A DNA stretch of 64,000 bases from Basidiobolus meristosporus CBS 931.73 (taxonomy: Eukaryota > Basidiobolomycota > Basidiobolomycetes > Basidiobolales > Basidiobolaceae). The translations under genes and the position numbers were made by a program. Shown here one piece after another: positions 46,033 through 57,186 of this stretch (the first letter of the stretch is position 1; each line of letters opens with the position of its first letter). The stretch is taken from positions 49,697-113,696 of the forward strand of contig MCFE01000252.1 of NCBI GenBank assembly GCA_002104905.1, given 5' to 3'. A model generated the notes under the pieces. It had not been told where the DNA came from and made no database searches. It was given only the letters and a program-made list of their open reading frames with translations.

Positions 46033-46395
46033 ATGTACTTCCGCACTGCCTCCGTTGCTGCTATTGCCTTCACCATTCTGGCTGTTGTATCTCCAGCTCA
46101 ATCCGCTTCCCCCCCGGGTAAGGATTTGGTTGGAAAGCTCATGAGTCGTGGAAACATAGCTAAGGACAGTCTTAAGGCGCTCCTGGCCAAAGTACGAGGA
46201 GGAAAAATGTCCCCTAATATCGGAAAAGCCAAGGGACTAGAGGCAATCAAAGGATTCCAAGAACAAGCCAAGAAACTTATCAAACTGAACCCCAAATCGG
46301 CTACCAAGCAGCTCACCAAGCTCAAGGGACTCGACAAGAAGTTCACCAAGAAATTCACCGAATTGATCCACAAGATCGCCAAGAAGAAGCACTAA
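46033..46395 (+). CDS. Small secreted lysine-rich (cationic) protein
   Basis: A single exon of 120 aa. Residues 1-25 form a clear signal peptide (MYFRTASVAAIAFTILAVVS...AQSA). The mature ~95 residues contain about 27 Lys/Arg and very few acidic residues, ending in KKFTELIHKIAKKKH, with no cysteines. Gly-Lys pairs recur in the middle (VRGGKMS, NIGKAKGLEAIKGF), and amphipathic helices are likely. I know no family. Charge, size and secretion recall host-defence or cell-wall-binding peptides, but this is inference. The STRE-like/CACGTG/TATA promoter suggests regulated, possibly strong expression. Confidence 0.75.
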   Translation: MYFRTASVAAIAFTILAVVSPAQSASPPGKDLVGKLMSRGNIAKDSLKALLAKVRGGKMSPNIGKAKGLEAIKGFQEQAKKLIKLNPKSATKQLTKLKGLDKKFTKKFTELIHKIAKKKH

Positions 46396-46512
46396 TCAGG
46401 ATGTATCTTCCTTGGATTCGAGAAGTACTAGTCAATGCGGTGATGAAGAGTTTGATAATAAACTGGCTTTATGACAAAAACTTTGCTCATTTTTGTTTAT
46501 TCTTACGGGAGT

Positions 46513-48341
46513 TCAAGTGTATCTACCCAAAATTTGATCCAGAAGACTTTGGACATATGAGTTATCGTTCAGATCGGCTCTGTTTCCCGGTTCTAGTATC
46601 AACTCGAAGTCGGGGCCGTACTTTGTGAAATACGGGTTTTCTGGAATTTCGTTGTGAATAGATTTAGACATTCCTAACGCAACAGCAGTGATGAAGGTGT
46701 CACATCTGGCAACATTTGGGCTGTTGTAACCCCCTGCATGTTACTGTTTAACAAAAGCACTGTTTATATCAGATACGATCTCAGTCTTACCGCCGCCCAA
46801 GATTAAAGTTGGCTTGTTGTAACTTAGCAACCTTTCAACACATGCCCCAATACTATCAATGGTTAGGTTCCATTCACCAGTTGGGTCACCTACAAGTCCT
46901 GTTCCACAATGATGAGTTCAATAGAGTGTAAACTGAAGAACAGGTGGTCATACCGTCACTCCCGCACTGCACCACGATTGCATCGGGCTGATAAGTGGAA
47001 AGTACTTTTTCGATGACTACATCGAACACTTGAATCAACGTTTTGCCACTCAGCCCTTCTTTCAATGGAACATTCAGAGTATGATGTAGGCCCTTTCCAT
47101 TTCCTACGTTGTCAATTGCGCCAGTTCCTGTGGATAGGTAAGCATTTGACTACTGAGCCTCGATGATCACTCTCCTTGAACGATTGCTTACCTGGAAAGA
47201 AACCTCGATCGTATCGGTGAAGTGACAATGTCATGATCTTGTCGGTAAAATAGAATGCATTCTCAACACCTAAAATAGACATTAGCAAATATGGCAGATT
47301 CATCTGCTGCACAATCCGTACCGTCACCATGGTGTAAGTCTAGATCAACGTAAAGCACTTTGTCGAACTTCTTGCGTAGCTCTAGGATTCCCAACACTAT
47401 ATCATTTACATAACAATATCCAGATGCTTCATCTCTACAAGAAGAACATGTGCACTAGTAAGCCCAGATGGAAATATTCCGGATTGAAATATAGAAGAGC
47501 GTATACTTTTTGGCATGATGTCTGAATGCAAAATGGGAAATGGTGAATACATACAAGCAAATCCAGATATAAATCCATTTCTTGAGTACCTTCCACCATC
47601 CCAGTGAATCGCTATATCACATTCACCATTAGCCAAGGACTTTCCCGCTTCTATAGAGCCTCCTGCAACATACTGGACGTATTCTGCCATGTCACTGAAA
47701 AGGGCGCAATCCTAAACAGAAAGATTAAGGGCGGTCAATACTCTTGCTCGAAAACTCCACCCGTCACGACTCTTACATCTTCTAAGGAATACTCCACCAA
47801 CTTCTCCTCTATTTCTTTAGCAGTCTCGCTATCCTCTTCCTCGAGGTAATTTTCATTCACGCTAAGTAGAAAATCTTGTGTTCCAAAGCGCCATGGTCAA
47901 TAAACAAAACCATCAAGTGCGAACTAAAAAGCATTCTACCAATATAATCGGGTGAATGGAATTTCTTCAAGTCGGCTACGGTGGCTGGTTTAGGCGCTAT
48001 GATTCTTCCAATCATCTTAGTAAAAATACTTATGGTAGCTAGATAGGAGCTGAATCTACTTCATATGAGGCATCAGTTTGTAAGCAGCAACCAAAGAATG
48101 CACCATCCCGGCCTTTAAACAAACAGTCAATGTCTGCAATAGGTAAGTTCATCAACCAAGAACATACGCGATTTAGATTGGAAGGGAGTTGATTAGCCAG
48201 CTTTACATAGCTGGGTGAGAATACGTAACCAACTTTTCTTGGTGTCTCCGTTTCTGGAGCGTCGGATATATGCTCAACTTTAATCTTCTTGAGATTACGA
48301 GCTTTGTCTTCCAGGACATGGGTTTTTTCCGGTTCAGCCAT
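46513..48341 (-). CDS. Class I (HDAC8-like) histone deacetylase, 11 exons
   Basis: Exons 48341-48168, 48112-48060, 48004-47940, 47874-47777, 47711-47590, 47521-47507, 47434-47322, 47269-47192, 47127-46954, 46898-46791 and 46733-46513 give 406 aa. It is a Zn-dependent lysine deacetylase. Active-site parts: [22 protein letters not shown] (His-His pair), [10 protein letters not shown] (metal Asp/His), [13 protein letters not shown] (metal Asp), [14 protein letters not shown] (Tyr). The sixth exon is only 15 nt and encodes the HHAK region. The N-terminus (about 40 residues) is charged and not conserved. The proposed start overlaps the stop of the upstream membrane-protein gene by 8 nt. The order and length are closest to HDAC8/HosB types. 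Confidence 0.9.
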
Positions 48342-48789
48342 GTTTTCTCAGTAATGAAGTGCTCAAGACCCACTTCTGAATGCCCAATACGAATTCCACT
48401 ATCAAAACAATACTGATGGTAATCGGTCGATGAACAGCCTTAGCTACAAAAAATAAACAAACATTAGGAATAAACACTTGAGTTGAATAGATTCTAGCAT
48501 CATCCGATCCATGAAGCCACAATACTACAAATGGCAGGATTCCGGTCCTTATGGATCAGCAAGCGATAGCCGATGGCAAGCACATGGGCGCTGCTCACTG
48601 ACCTTATGATCCAACGATTAAGTTGCAAAATATACGTATTAGACCAGCACTCAAGCAGGGACGAAACAGATTTATATATAAATAATACATTTGCTGTACA
48701 ATATTGGCAAGAGGCATGCCCTCGTTATGACCAAATATTAGTCTTCTATCAATTATACGGAAACAGAGAATCAAATAAAATGCCTCCAT
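48334..48789 (-). CDS. Small multi-pass membrane protein, function unknown (tentative model)
   Basis: The last exon (about 48426-48334) encodes AVHRPITISIVLIVEFVLGI and ends RKHG. It is preceded across a GTAGTA...TTGTAG intron by SSAHVLAIGYRLLIHKDRNP, and further upstream by PLANIVQQMYYLYINLFRP in a frame that joins only if a short (~40-nt) intron is removed near 48600. Three membrane segments are likely. The start is not settled; an ATG at 48789 is possible. I do not recognise the family. It lies between NMNAT and HDAC on the same strand, and its stop codon overlaps the HDAC start. Confidence 0.5.
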
Positions 48790-48838
48790 CTATATCGCTA
48801 GCGGAAGGTGACTAGTTCTAAGGCAGCATTAGGGTGGA

Positions 48839-49849
48839 TTAATCAAGGTAGAGCTTGTGCTGGGTAATGTAATCTATCACTTCATTTGGTAGAAGGTACT
48901 TGATGGACATCCCCCGCTTAATAAACAGTCTTAAAACAAAGGTAAGTATCGCTGTCCGTTCGGTACATTGCAAATAACGGAGATGTACCTGATTTTCGTG
49001 GAGCTGATGTCGTTGTGAATCAATTGTTTGACTACGCGCACGTTTTTCTAATGGAGCATCTAGATGAGTATTCAGGAGGATTCACTCGAGGTTTGTGAAG
49101 GCCAACTAACCCGGTATTGGTTCAGAACATCGTGAGATAGCAAGAAGTTGTACACATCAGTTCCAGTACGCTCCACAACCACACATCCATAAACGCCGAG
49201 GATATGATGCAACTAGAAGGTATCGAGGATGGTAAGTGGATGATCGGGTCAACTGAGAATGAAGAATCACCTACGTCTTTGACGACCCAACAATCAGGAA
49301 CACCAAACGACTCGATCAGATCGCCTCCAGCCAAAAGCATGATCCTGATGGTCTTCACTTGTCCTACACATCGGAAATGTTACTCATACGCCGTTGGAAT
49401 ATCCCAATTTGGGTCTGGCTTACCATTAGATAACAAAACACCTCCACCTTCAGAGCCATTAAGGCACTGATTAAAATGATCCAGTACAACAGCTGTTCTC
49501 TGGTAGGTGGGGTTCGTGGCCTCCCAAGAGTCTACCATGATCCAATCGGAAGTCTTCTCAACCGCTTCTTCGCACATGTGAACACGGTGAACCGCCGATG
49601 CAAGTCCTTTTTTGCCATATTTGTCGTTCACCGGCGAAAAATAGCCGCCCAAGAGCTCGTATTTGCCCTCCTCCTCAATCTGATCCTTAGCCATTTCTAC
49701 AGGAATCACGATAGGTAAGATATAAGCCTGATGAGTTGACCAGAAAGCCTTAACCTACCGAACATTCTTAGATGGAGATACGTGATGGGAGAAAAGGAAC
49801 CGCAGGCAACGAGAACCAGGGGGATTTTCGATTCGTCTACAGGGAACAT
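48839..49849 (-). CDS. NMA1: Nicotinamide/nicotinate mononucleotide adenylyltransferase (NMNAT)
   Basis: Exons 49849-49759, 49696-49424, 49363-49275, 49212-49111, 49047-48989 and 48929-48839 give 234 aa. It joins NMN or NaMN with ATP to make NAD or its deamido form. The ATP site GSFSPITYLHLRMFE stands for the usual GSFNPxTNxH. Also present: GGYFSPVNDKYGKKGL, SDWIMVDSWEA, MLLAGGDLIESFGVP, VVVERTGTDVYNFL and the second nucleotide motif NDISSTKIRLFIKRGMS. Length and order fit the eukaryotic enzyme. Exon 2 must end at AATG/GTAAGC, since the longer frame to 49380 does not splice in phase. Confidence 0.93.
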
Positions 49850-52229
49850 GCAGAATTAGACAACTCGAAGACTTTCATGTTCCAGGGCATTAACCAAATT
49901 TGACATTCGGGGGACAATATGCTGCCGTTTGTAAATACGGTTTCGAATAGGTACCTCTGAGAGTAGGACGAAGCTTGTGTCTTGGGAACACGTATCGGTG
50001 GTGAAATGATTTGGGAACGGTCATTCTAAAGAAGGGTCACCTTTCGTGTCCAGTGAAGTTGGGTATGAACAAAGAAGAAAAATAAAAGGAATGGCAACGT
50101 GGTGAAAGAACTAGCAAACGCGTTAAACGACAGCACCGCGCTAATCCAGAGATCGAATAAACTAATTGAACGAGAAGTTTATTTTCATATTCCGGCAACT
50201 ACCATCACCTTTTAACCATTTCGGCGGGTCAACAATCGCTAATCGTCCACTGATACGACGATGTTTCAATCCTATTTTGTATGGCCTTAAGCCTCATTTT
50301 TTCGATATCAGGAATACATTTTAAATCCACCTTGGATTTAGCTTGTCAGCCCTACACTTCGGCTAAATCTCTAGATGTCAGGAAGCGTCTGGTTACATTG
50401 CAAACCAGGCACAAATGTTGAATAGCAGATGCATGGCTTGCATCCGTTAGGTGAGTGAGCTGTTTAAAACACTTCTGCAGTCGAAACTATGTACTGGCGT
50501 GAATCAGCCATACATGGCCCCTATGACATCGCGCAAGAACCGAAATGATATCACATCGAGGTTGATGGTCCATGATTTGGACGCAGATGCTCCCGACCTT
50601 GCTGGTCTAATCAATCATATGCAAGAACAGCAAGTGGTTTTCCACGATTCAGCAAATGGCTCCTATTAAGGCAATCGTCGGAGCTTATAGTAAATCATAG
50701 CGATTCCTCAGGAATTCGATGTTATATATTAGGCAAATAAAAAAAACCCTCTGGATCCAGACCCAGAATACCAATACGATCCGGCATCTAGACATTTCAA
50801 TGGGGCCGCCAACAAGATAGATGAGGTGAGCGTTGGGCTTGGCACATATATGTAGCATTCGACCGTCAGGGCGGATTCTTCCGTCTACATATGGATGGCC
50901 TCAGGGAGGCCTATGAGGCAGGTCAGCACTAAAACGCTTGAGCCGCCCTGCTGGAAGACATTCCTGGAATCTGCATTCCATTTTACCAGGTTTGTAAACA
51001 ACCCCCTCCAAATGGAATATTCGAGTCGCCAGCTTGCAGCCTGTCCTCTCCTCGAGGTGGTGCTCGGGATTCACGATGCTTGGGAAGCTCGGCCATGGTG
51101 TCGAGTCACGTGCGTATCCAATGAATGTGCTGCTTGATCACGAATATGGTTTGTCAAGAGTCACTTCCGGTGATCAGCCAGAGTGCCCTCAGGTAGATAC
51201 ATTGCTTGCGGAAACCGGTAGGAAGATCTGTGGCCGTGGCAACAGGTTTTGACCTGATATCGTTTCAGATGAACGGCCCGGCAGTTGCGGCTATCCGGTC
51301 ACATCGTTCTCTGTAAGATCCAGAAGGGATGGCAAGAACATCAGATACCTTATGTGCTTCTGCTGCCCCACTTGTTGTCTAAAAATCGGATCCCATGGTC
51401 AACGCATGGGAATTTGCTGAATACACCAATGGAGACCTACGAGGACGTTGCTGGCCAAGGAATACGACATCAACAGCCATCCCGAAGCCAAATCGCATAT
51501 CGGCAACGACCATGGCACAATCAGAATCCTTGGGAAGCCCATTTGCCCCATCAACAGTCAGTCGAAACACCAGCCAAGCAGATGGATGGATCTACGTGAC
51601 CGGGAGTGGTCCGTATCGAATGATGTGCCGGCCGTGATTTCATGGTTTGCCTATCATGCCGTGGTTCCCCTCACATCTAATTTCATGATTGATTCGTACT
51701 GAGATGGCCATTGATAGTCTAGTCTGATATCACCGCTTCTCGCAAATTAAGTTTGATCTTTGCATATATATGTTGCACTTTCTTGAGGAGCCTACGTATT
51801 TATCGGGTGGAACGATATGGAACCAATCAGCAGCACGCTGTCATATGAGTGTGAATGTGATTGTCACAATGAATCGACCACTGGATTGCGACAAACAAAG
51901 AATAGTGTGCTTCTGGCATTTTCATATGATATTTCGGATGAATTCACCTATCATTTTACATTGGGATGCTTTTAATATTTCAATATGGCATCCAAATGGA
52001 CTGGCCAGCTCTAAATTTTCTTGCTACTCCTGGTATTAAGTCATTTACAATAAGATTGCTTTAAAAGTATAACCTGCTCATTACCAGCCCCTTTTCTCAC
52101 GCATTCTGAAGACGTATCATTGCTTCTTGTGCACCTTCCTCTTCCCCTTCTCCTTTCCCTTCCCTTTTCCCTTCTGCACCATATCCGTTCTTCAATCGCC
52201 ACCAGTTCCCTACTTGATAAAGGCGAATC
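49850..52229. other. 2.4-kb region without a supported gene; possible decayed exons
   Basis: Short plus-strand frames with some coding character lie at 50451-50669, about 50745-50830 (DPDPEYQYDPASRHFNGAAN) and 51034-51250, the last reading FTMLGKLGHGVESRAY, like the glycine loop of an SRPK-type kinase. No phase-consistent splicing joins them, and nothing like the rest of a kinase domain follows. The right end (52080-52200) is a pyrimidine-rich stretch before the J-protein gene. Confidence 0.35.
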
Positions 52230-53279
52230 ATGACGACAAGCGTCCCCCCTTCCCTCCCTGCTAATATCCTACAGGAGAATCTAGATATCCCGTCAAGTTC
52301 AGGGACTTCACAGAAGCCGAAGCTAACCAGACAGGAGGCTCTGGAATTGGTGGAGGAGATACTGACCGAAAGCAACTTGTATCGTATCTTGGGCGTATCC
52401 TCTTCAGCAAATACAGAAGAAATCCGTAGAGCTTACATATCTCGAAGTAGAGTGTGTCATCCAGACAAGCTACCAGGAAACTCCAAAGCAACTGAAGCGT
52501 TTCAAAGTAAGCCCTCTTGTTGTCAATTGCGACTTCTAAACATCACCTGCTTGTTATCGCTTCAGGCATTAACTCTATTTTTGTAGAGATCTCCACTGCG
52601 TATGAGACGTTATCCAACACAAATAGCCGTAAAACATATGACAATTATGGAACCAAGATCAATAGCCTGGACAGCGAGGAGACATTGTCTAGTGCATTGC
52701 TACATATATTTAACGAGTTCATGGAAGGTGATTTTGAGCATTTACTCTCTATAGTTGGTAAGTATTCGTTCACAATTGTCTTTCAACCGTTCGCTAACTA
52801 GCTCGAGTGCAGAGTTCATAAACTTTCAAAACCCCGATCTTAATATCGATAAAGAGAAGGCAAATCAATTATTTGTACAGGTCCGGGAGGTGTTTTTAGG
52901 TGGGGATTCATTAAAAATAGCTGCCTAGAGTCCGGTTCTCAACCTAATGCTTTATTTTATTGACCCCATAGTTGCCGGAAAGTATTTGAGTGAGGTGAAA
53001 TTTGAAGTCATGAAGCTCTACGAAATCCAAGGGGAGCTTCGTTCACTATCGTATTTCGATGTGTTTGGCCGACTCCGCTTGAGCATTCAACTTAGCAGAG
53101 TTTTCTTTAGTATTCCTGTGAAGATGAACAATGCTGTGGCAGAGCGCCAAATTGTAAACAGTCAGCTATGCCGATTGCTCAGTGAACTTACTGGACTGTT
53201 GGAGTTTTCTGAGCGCACTGTCGGACGAGTTGATGCGTGGGTGGCCAATCGATGGAGGACGCTCCCTCTTAACAGTTGA
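52230..53279 (+). CDS. J-domain (DnaJ/Hsp40) co-chaperone
   Basis: Exons 52230-52506, 52587-52757, 52813-52899 and 52972-53279 give 280 aa. The J domain is at about residues 48-115: NLYRILGVSSSANTEEIRRA, the Hsp70-stimulating HPD in CHPDK, then ISTAYETLSNTNSRKTYDNY. The C-terminal half (KYLSEVKFEVMKLYEIQGEL, YFDVFGRLRLSIQLSRV) is helical and may be a DnaJ-X-like domain of the Caj1/Djp1 sort. There is no Gly/Phe or zinc-finger region, so it is a class C J-protein. A short pyrimidine-rich leader lies upstream. Confidence 0.85.
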
Positions 53280-54760
53280 TTAGCAGTGTAGAATATATGT
53301 TGGCGTTTTTTGGCTCACAGCTCTAGTTGCACACAAAGCCAATGCTAGAAACCCTTCCCAAATTCGTATATAAACATGTAAATAATTAGGCGCTCTAGTT
53401 TAAATCTATCCTTACCATTAGCATGTAATGCGCATCAACCACGGTTGCTGCAAACAATAATCCGCTTAACCCAGAGTCCTTCGACCAGATCAGTTTTGGA
53501 ACACCACATCTCGTCTCATTTGCTCAAATAAACCCAATGATCAGAATACCACACAATTGACGATTCAGAATGAATCAAACCATGTGCAAAATGTTTAGTA
53601 GCGAAAAATGCACTCCATTACTAAACATCTTCCAAGCAAGGTTTGCCAATTCAATGCACGTAATTATTCACGCAGTGATTTCGCCCTTGGTCGGTGCCTT
53701 TTGAAACCATTTTATCGATTGTTTACAATTTTCATGATCCTAAAGTTGTTCAAAACACCGTCAAAAACGTACACATCTTTCCACGGCCTCTTACATTGTA
53801 TTTGGCGCTGCTGATCACATGGAAGCATGTCTTGACTGGTGCATTTGCGAATCAACCCTATTCCCATTCATGGCAAAAAAAGTCGAAGGTACTCTAATGT
53901 GTGCAACAAATACTTAGAATTGAATGGTTTAATATCTATAGTATTTAACATTTGCTTGACCATTACTTTACTAATACATGTCTAATCTAAGATCCAGGCG
54001 TTGTTGCTACATTTTCGGTAATCTAGGGAGACTAGAGGGTTTGTATGGTATTTACTTGTTGGATTGCTCAGTTGAAATCAAGTATCAATACGTATCGTAA
54101 AACTGCATCAAGTATAACGAACGGTGTGAGGAATATTCCAGAATATCATGTGCTATGTTCGGGGTCAGTTGGACAAGTCTGAAGGATTTGATTATACCAA
54201 GGTGCTCTACTGATTTGGAAAGCTCGTATATGTATTTGCAAACTAGCTCGTAGGTTAAAATTCTATATTGAGGCTATTATCCAAGTGGTTAATCCCGATA
54301 TATGGATATTATCGGCGCCAAACGAAATAATCACAACAGATACATGCTTGGGAAGAAAATATAACGTTGTTTGCTCGAGTAGGGGTATTATGGGGATATT
54401 AATCCGCTGCATACTCTGTTCGTTGATGGATGGAAACAAGCCAACAAATACTCGATAGGGTGCTTTACGGGTAGGCACCAGTTTATTCCAGATATTCATC
54501 CGTCATCCATAAAATACATGCATACGACTAACCACGATGATCTTAATAATCAGAAAAACCCTTGGTCATTCAATAGAGGCACCCCAATTAATAATAATCG
54601 CGAGAGTACAAGCCACCATTTTAAACAATCCAAATCTAATTGATGTCCTCTCCAGCAAATTAATCCAATCACGTCTAATTCGTTCTTGTGCTTCATCTTG
54701 CATATTTAGCTGTAGCATTATCAGACAGAAATTATTGATAGAAAACTGTCGCAAGTTACG
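53280..54760. other. 1.5-kb AT-rich intergenic region
   Basis: No gene was recognised. It is markedly more AT-rich than the core and leads into the second transposon block. A minus-strand 78-aa frame (54263-54499) has no motif. Confidence 0.4.
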
Positions 54761-56509
54761 ATGTTCAACCTTCAGGAGATAGTAAACGCTTTGAAAAGTT
54801 CGCTATCTACAGAGTTACAAGAAATCATCATTTTCCATGTTGGTGATGCAGTTCTATATTTCAACTTTTTCGAAAAGCCTGGTAGCCATTTTGAAGCATT
54901 GGTGATCTCTCAGGGTGGGCCAGGTTTCGTTTTGGAAAAAGCTATCAGGATGCGTCAGAAGCGGTTGATACAGTGGCTTCTAGCTACGGTAAGTTTCCCA
55001 ATAGACTACCTACTTGCAAGTGCGGTCTTTTATGGCGACCTAGGCATGCTGTCGTACTTTATTGGTTTGATCGGAGAAGACTACAAGGAGTATGACACAC
55101 CAGCAAGGCTCCTTTGCATACTGCAAGGAAAACTACCCTTACTGGAATACTTGTTCCAGAGGAACCCCACTTTTCAACAAACCCAGCATCCAGCTAAATG
55201 CGTTCATAATTGTTTACTTGCTGGAATCTCGAGCTCAAGCAAGATACACTCATGGTATCTGAGAAATCAACGCTTTTTGCCAGCAATACGAAAAGAAGAC
55301 CGCATAAAAGCATATCTCCAGAATGACAACGTCGCTGGGGCCATAGAACTTGTTGGTAATCGAAGGCTTACAGTATTGAAGAAAGCCTTAAGAACAGCCC
55401 CTTTGGGTTCAGAAGAGACATATCGAAGACTAATGCACAAATATACTGGTGAAGCAAATGTCTTAACGTTGGTTACTAGAGCATGTGTAAGGTTGGGATA
55501 TATTGACACTCTTGAGATTTTGTTCAATTCGCCATACAACGTACATGTGGAGTACGATTTCTTTTCGGCCATTCCCAGTCTTGCTGTAGTGCAAGTCCTG
55601 CATAAGTATGCGTATCAACGGAACAGCATTTCCTGCTTGTTAACTAATGGTCGTATCGGAAAAGTCAAGGCTCACTTGGCTACCTACCAGACTTCCAAAT
55701 GCTATCAAAAGCTACTAAAGACCTTCACCAAATCAGAGGATAGCAATATCGAAAAGTCGCATCCTCATCGGGCACGACAGCAATCGGAAGATGTATTGCT
55801 ATTTCTGGTAGACCTGGCCGAAGTAACCTCGAGTGCTCGTCAGCTAAAGGAATATATCTTCTATGGAATTGAATGTGGGCATCTGCGACTTCTCAAGAGA
55901 TTGATCCCGTTTCTAAGGGAGAGAGATAAGCAAAATATCACGCAGGTGATAGTGGGAACGGATGCGAACAACATCACAAATATGGCGTATCCAAACATAT
56001 ATCGAAGCCAACAATCACAGGTAGTGGAGTATCTCTTTGGATTAGGAATCACCCAGACAACACACCTTTCTCAATTGATACGTTGGTCGGACATGAGTTT
56101 CATTCAGGACCTTGTAGAGAAAGGCCTGGTAAGAGATGGCAGTTGGAATATAGTTGAATGGAACCTGGAAACAAAGAAGAAGGTGGCAGATGACATATTC
56201 TGGCACATTTGTTGGCGCCCCTTTCCTTGGTACCGGAGTGAAACCGACTACCTCATGAATTTAATCAACTCAACAATGGATACGGTTCATTACCGCGAGA
56301 GGTTTTGCACACTGCGAAACCCTACGCCCAGACCTATTTCTTTTTCTAGTTCCACTGAGTTTTCTGTGAGAGTTTTAAGAACCAGCGAGTTTCTCATCTT
56401 TATGCAATCTAACCCAAAATATTGGGCTATGAGCCCAAATGGATTTATCGGTGACATTAAGTCATTGCTGAGGGTAACAAACATATGCTTACTACTCGGT
56501 AATGCATAA
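54761..56509 (+). CDS. Large intronless protein with degenerate ankyrin-like repeats
   Basis: 582 aa in one uninterrupted frame, in contrast to the intron-rich genes around it. The N-terminus (LSTELQEIIIFHVGDAVLYF) resembles the F-box-like start of fungal orphan families. Repeats of helix pairs follow, about 30-35 residues each (KAIRMRQKRLIQWLLATVSF, ASAVFYGDLGMLSYFIGLIG, ACVRLGYIDTLEILFNSPYN, GIECGHLRLLKRLIPFLRER), with the spacing of very diverged ankyrin repeats. There is no signal peptide. It borders Copia LTRs 100 bp downstream. It is likely a member of an expanded lineage-specific family; the function is unknown. Confidence 0.7.
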   Translation: MFNLQEIVNALKSSLSTELQEIIIFHVGDAVLYFNFFEKPGSHFEALVISQGGPGFVLEKAIRMRQKRLIQWLLATVSFPIDYLLASAVFYGDLGMLSYFIGLIGEDYKEYDTPARLLCILQGKLPLLEYLFQRNPTFQQTQHPAKCVHNCLLAGISSSSKIHSWYLRNQRFLPAIRKEDRIKAYLQNDNVAGAIELVGNRRLTVLKKALRTAPLGSEETYRRLMHKYTGEANVLTLVTRACVRLGYIDTLEILFNSPYNVHVEYDFFSAIPSLAVVQVLHKYAYQRNSISCLLTNGRIGKVKAHLATYQTSKCYQKLLKTFTKSEDSNIEKSHPHRARQQSEDVLLFLVDLAEVTSSARQLKEYIFYGIECGHLRLLKRLIPFLRERDKQNITQVIVGTDANNITNMAYPNIYRSQQSQVVEYLFGLGITQTTHLSQLIRWSDMSFIQDLVEKGLVRDGSWNIVEWNLETKKKVADDIFWHICWRPFPWYRSETDYLMNLINSTMDTVHYRERFCTLRNPTPRPISFSSSTEFSVRVLRTSEFLIFMQSNPKYWAMSPNGFIGDIKSLLRVTNICLLLGNA

Positions 56510-56605
56510 AGTTGTTATGAATCATCGAAGTGCTCTATTTGTTAGTAATCAATCTATTTACCATTCTGATGCTGACAACTTCTATATAAATTTCATGTTT
56601 GTATG

Positions 56606-56665
56606 TGTTGTAAGAGTTTTGGTGATATTGGAAGTGATTGGGAGAACAAGTGGATTATGAATTTT
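56606..56665 (-). repeat. Inverted Copia LTR tail (about 60 bp)
   Basis: TGTTGTAAGAGTTTTGGTG...GATTATG on the plus strand is the LTR 3' end read backwards. It stops at the same internal LTR position as the fragment at 2324 and is followed at once by a plus-strand LTR. Confidence 0.75.
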
Positions 56666-56805
56666 TGTTGTAAATTTCTTAATTTCACCTAAACATTCAC
56701 CTAACTTGATCACTTAGATCATTACCTACAAATCTTGGAGATTTCTGACTAAATTCCTTGTTGGCATTTACCTAGGATATTTTCACCAAAGCATCAGGTA
56801 CCTAG
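56666..56805 (+). repeat. Copia LTR 5' portion (140 bp)
   Basis: TGTTGTAAATTTC...CATCAGGTACCTAG matches the first 140 bp of the LTR. It is cut by the inverted LTR that starts at 56806, and the rest is not found after that LTR. Confidence 0.75.
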
Positions 56806-57150
56806 TGCTGTAAGAGTCTTGGAGATATTGGAAGCAATTTGGAGAATAAGTAGAATAGGTGGTTTTCACTTAATGATTTATTGAATGTAAAAGAAGTGTT
56901 GATACTTTTACATGGTCTTGACAAAAGCATGTAAAATATGTTTAGGAAGGTCCCAAGAACATGTGCGCAGAGTTTGGGGCTGTTTGGACAACTTTGAGAA
57001 TTTTCATGTTCTGGGTACCTGATGTTTGGTAAAAATATTCCAAGTAAATCCCAACAAGGAATTTGGTTGGTATTCTCTAAGATCTGTATGTATTGATCCA
57101 AGTGACCAAGTTGGGTGAATATTTAGGAGGAATTGTAAATTTTTACAACA
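56806..57150 (-). repeat. Complete inverted Copia LTR (345 bp)
   Basis: Read on the minus strand it starts TGTTGTAAAAATTT (57150) and ends CTCTTACAGCA (56806), full length against the 2325-2673 LTR. No internal element is beside it, so it is a solo LTR or an element end. Confidence 0.8.
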
Positions 57151-57186
57151 TTCTTACTCAACTAAATCCCTATGAACAACAATTAG

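Noticed and set aside
49380-49424. NMNAT exon 2 extended to its own stop
   Set aside because: The extension cannot be spliced in phase to exon 3; the GTAAGC at 49423 gives the conserved protein.
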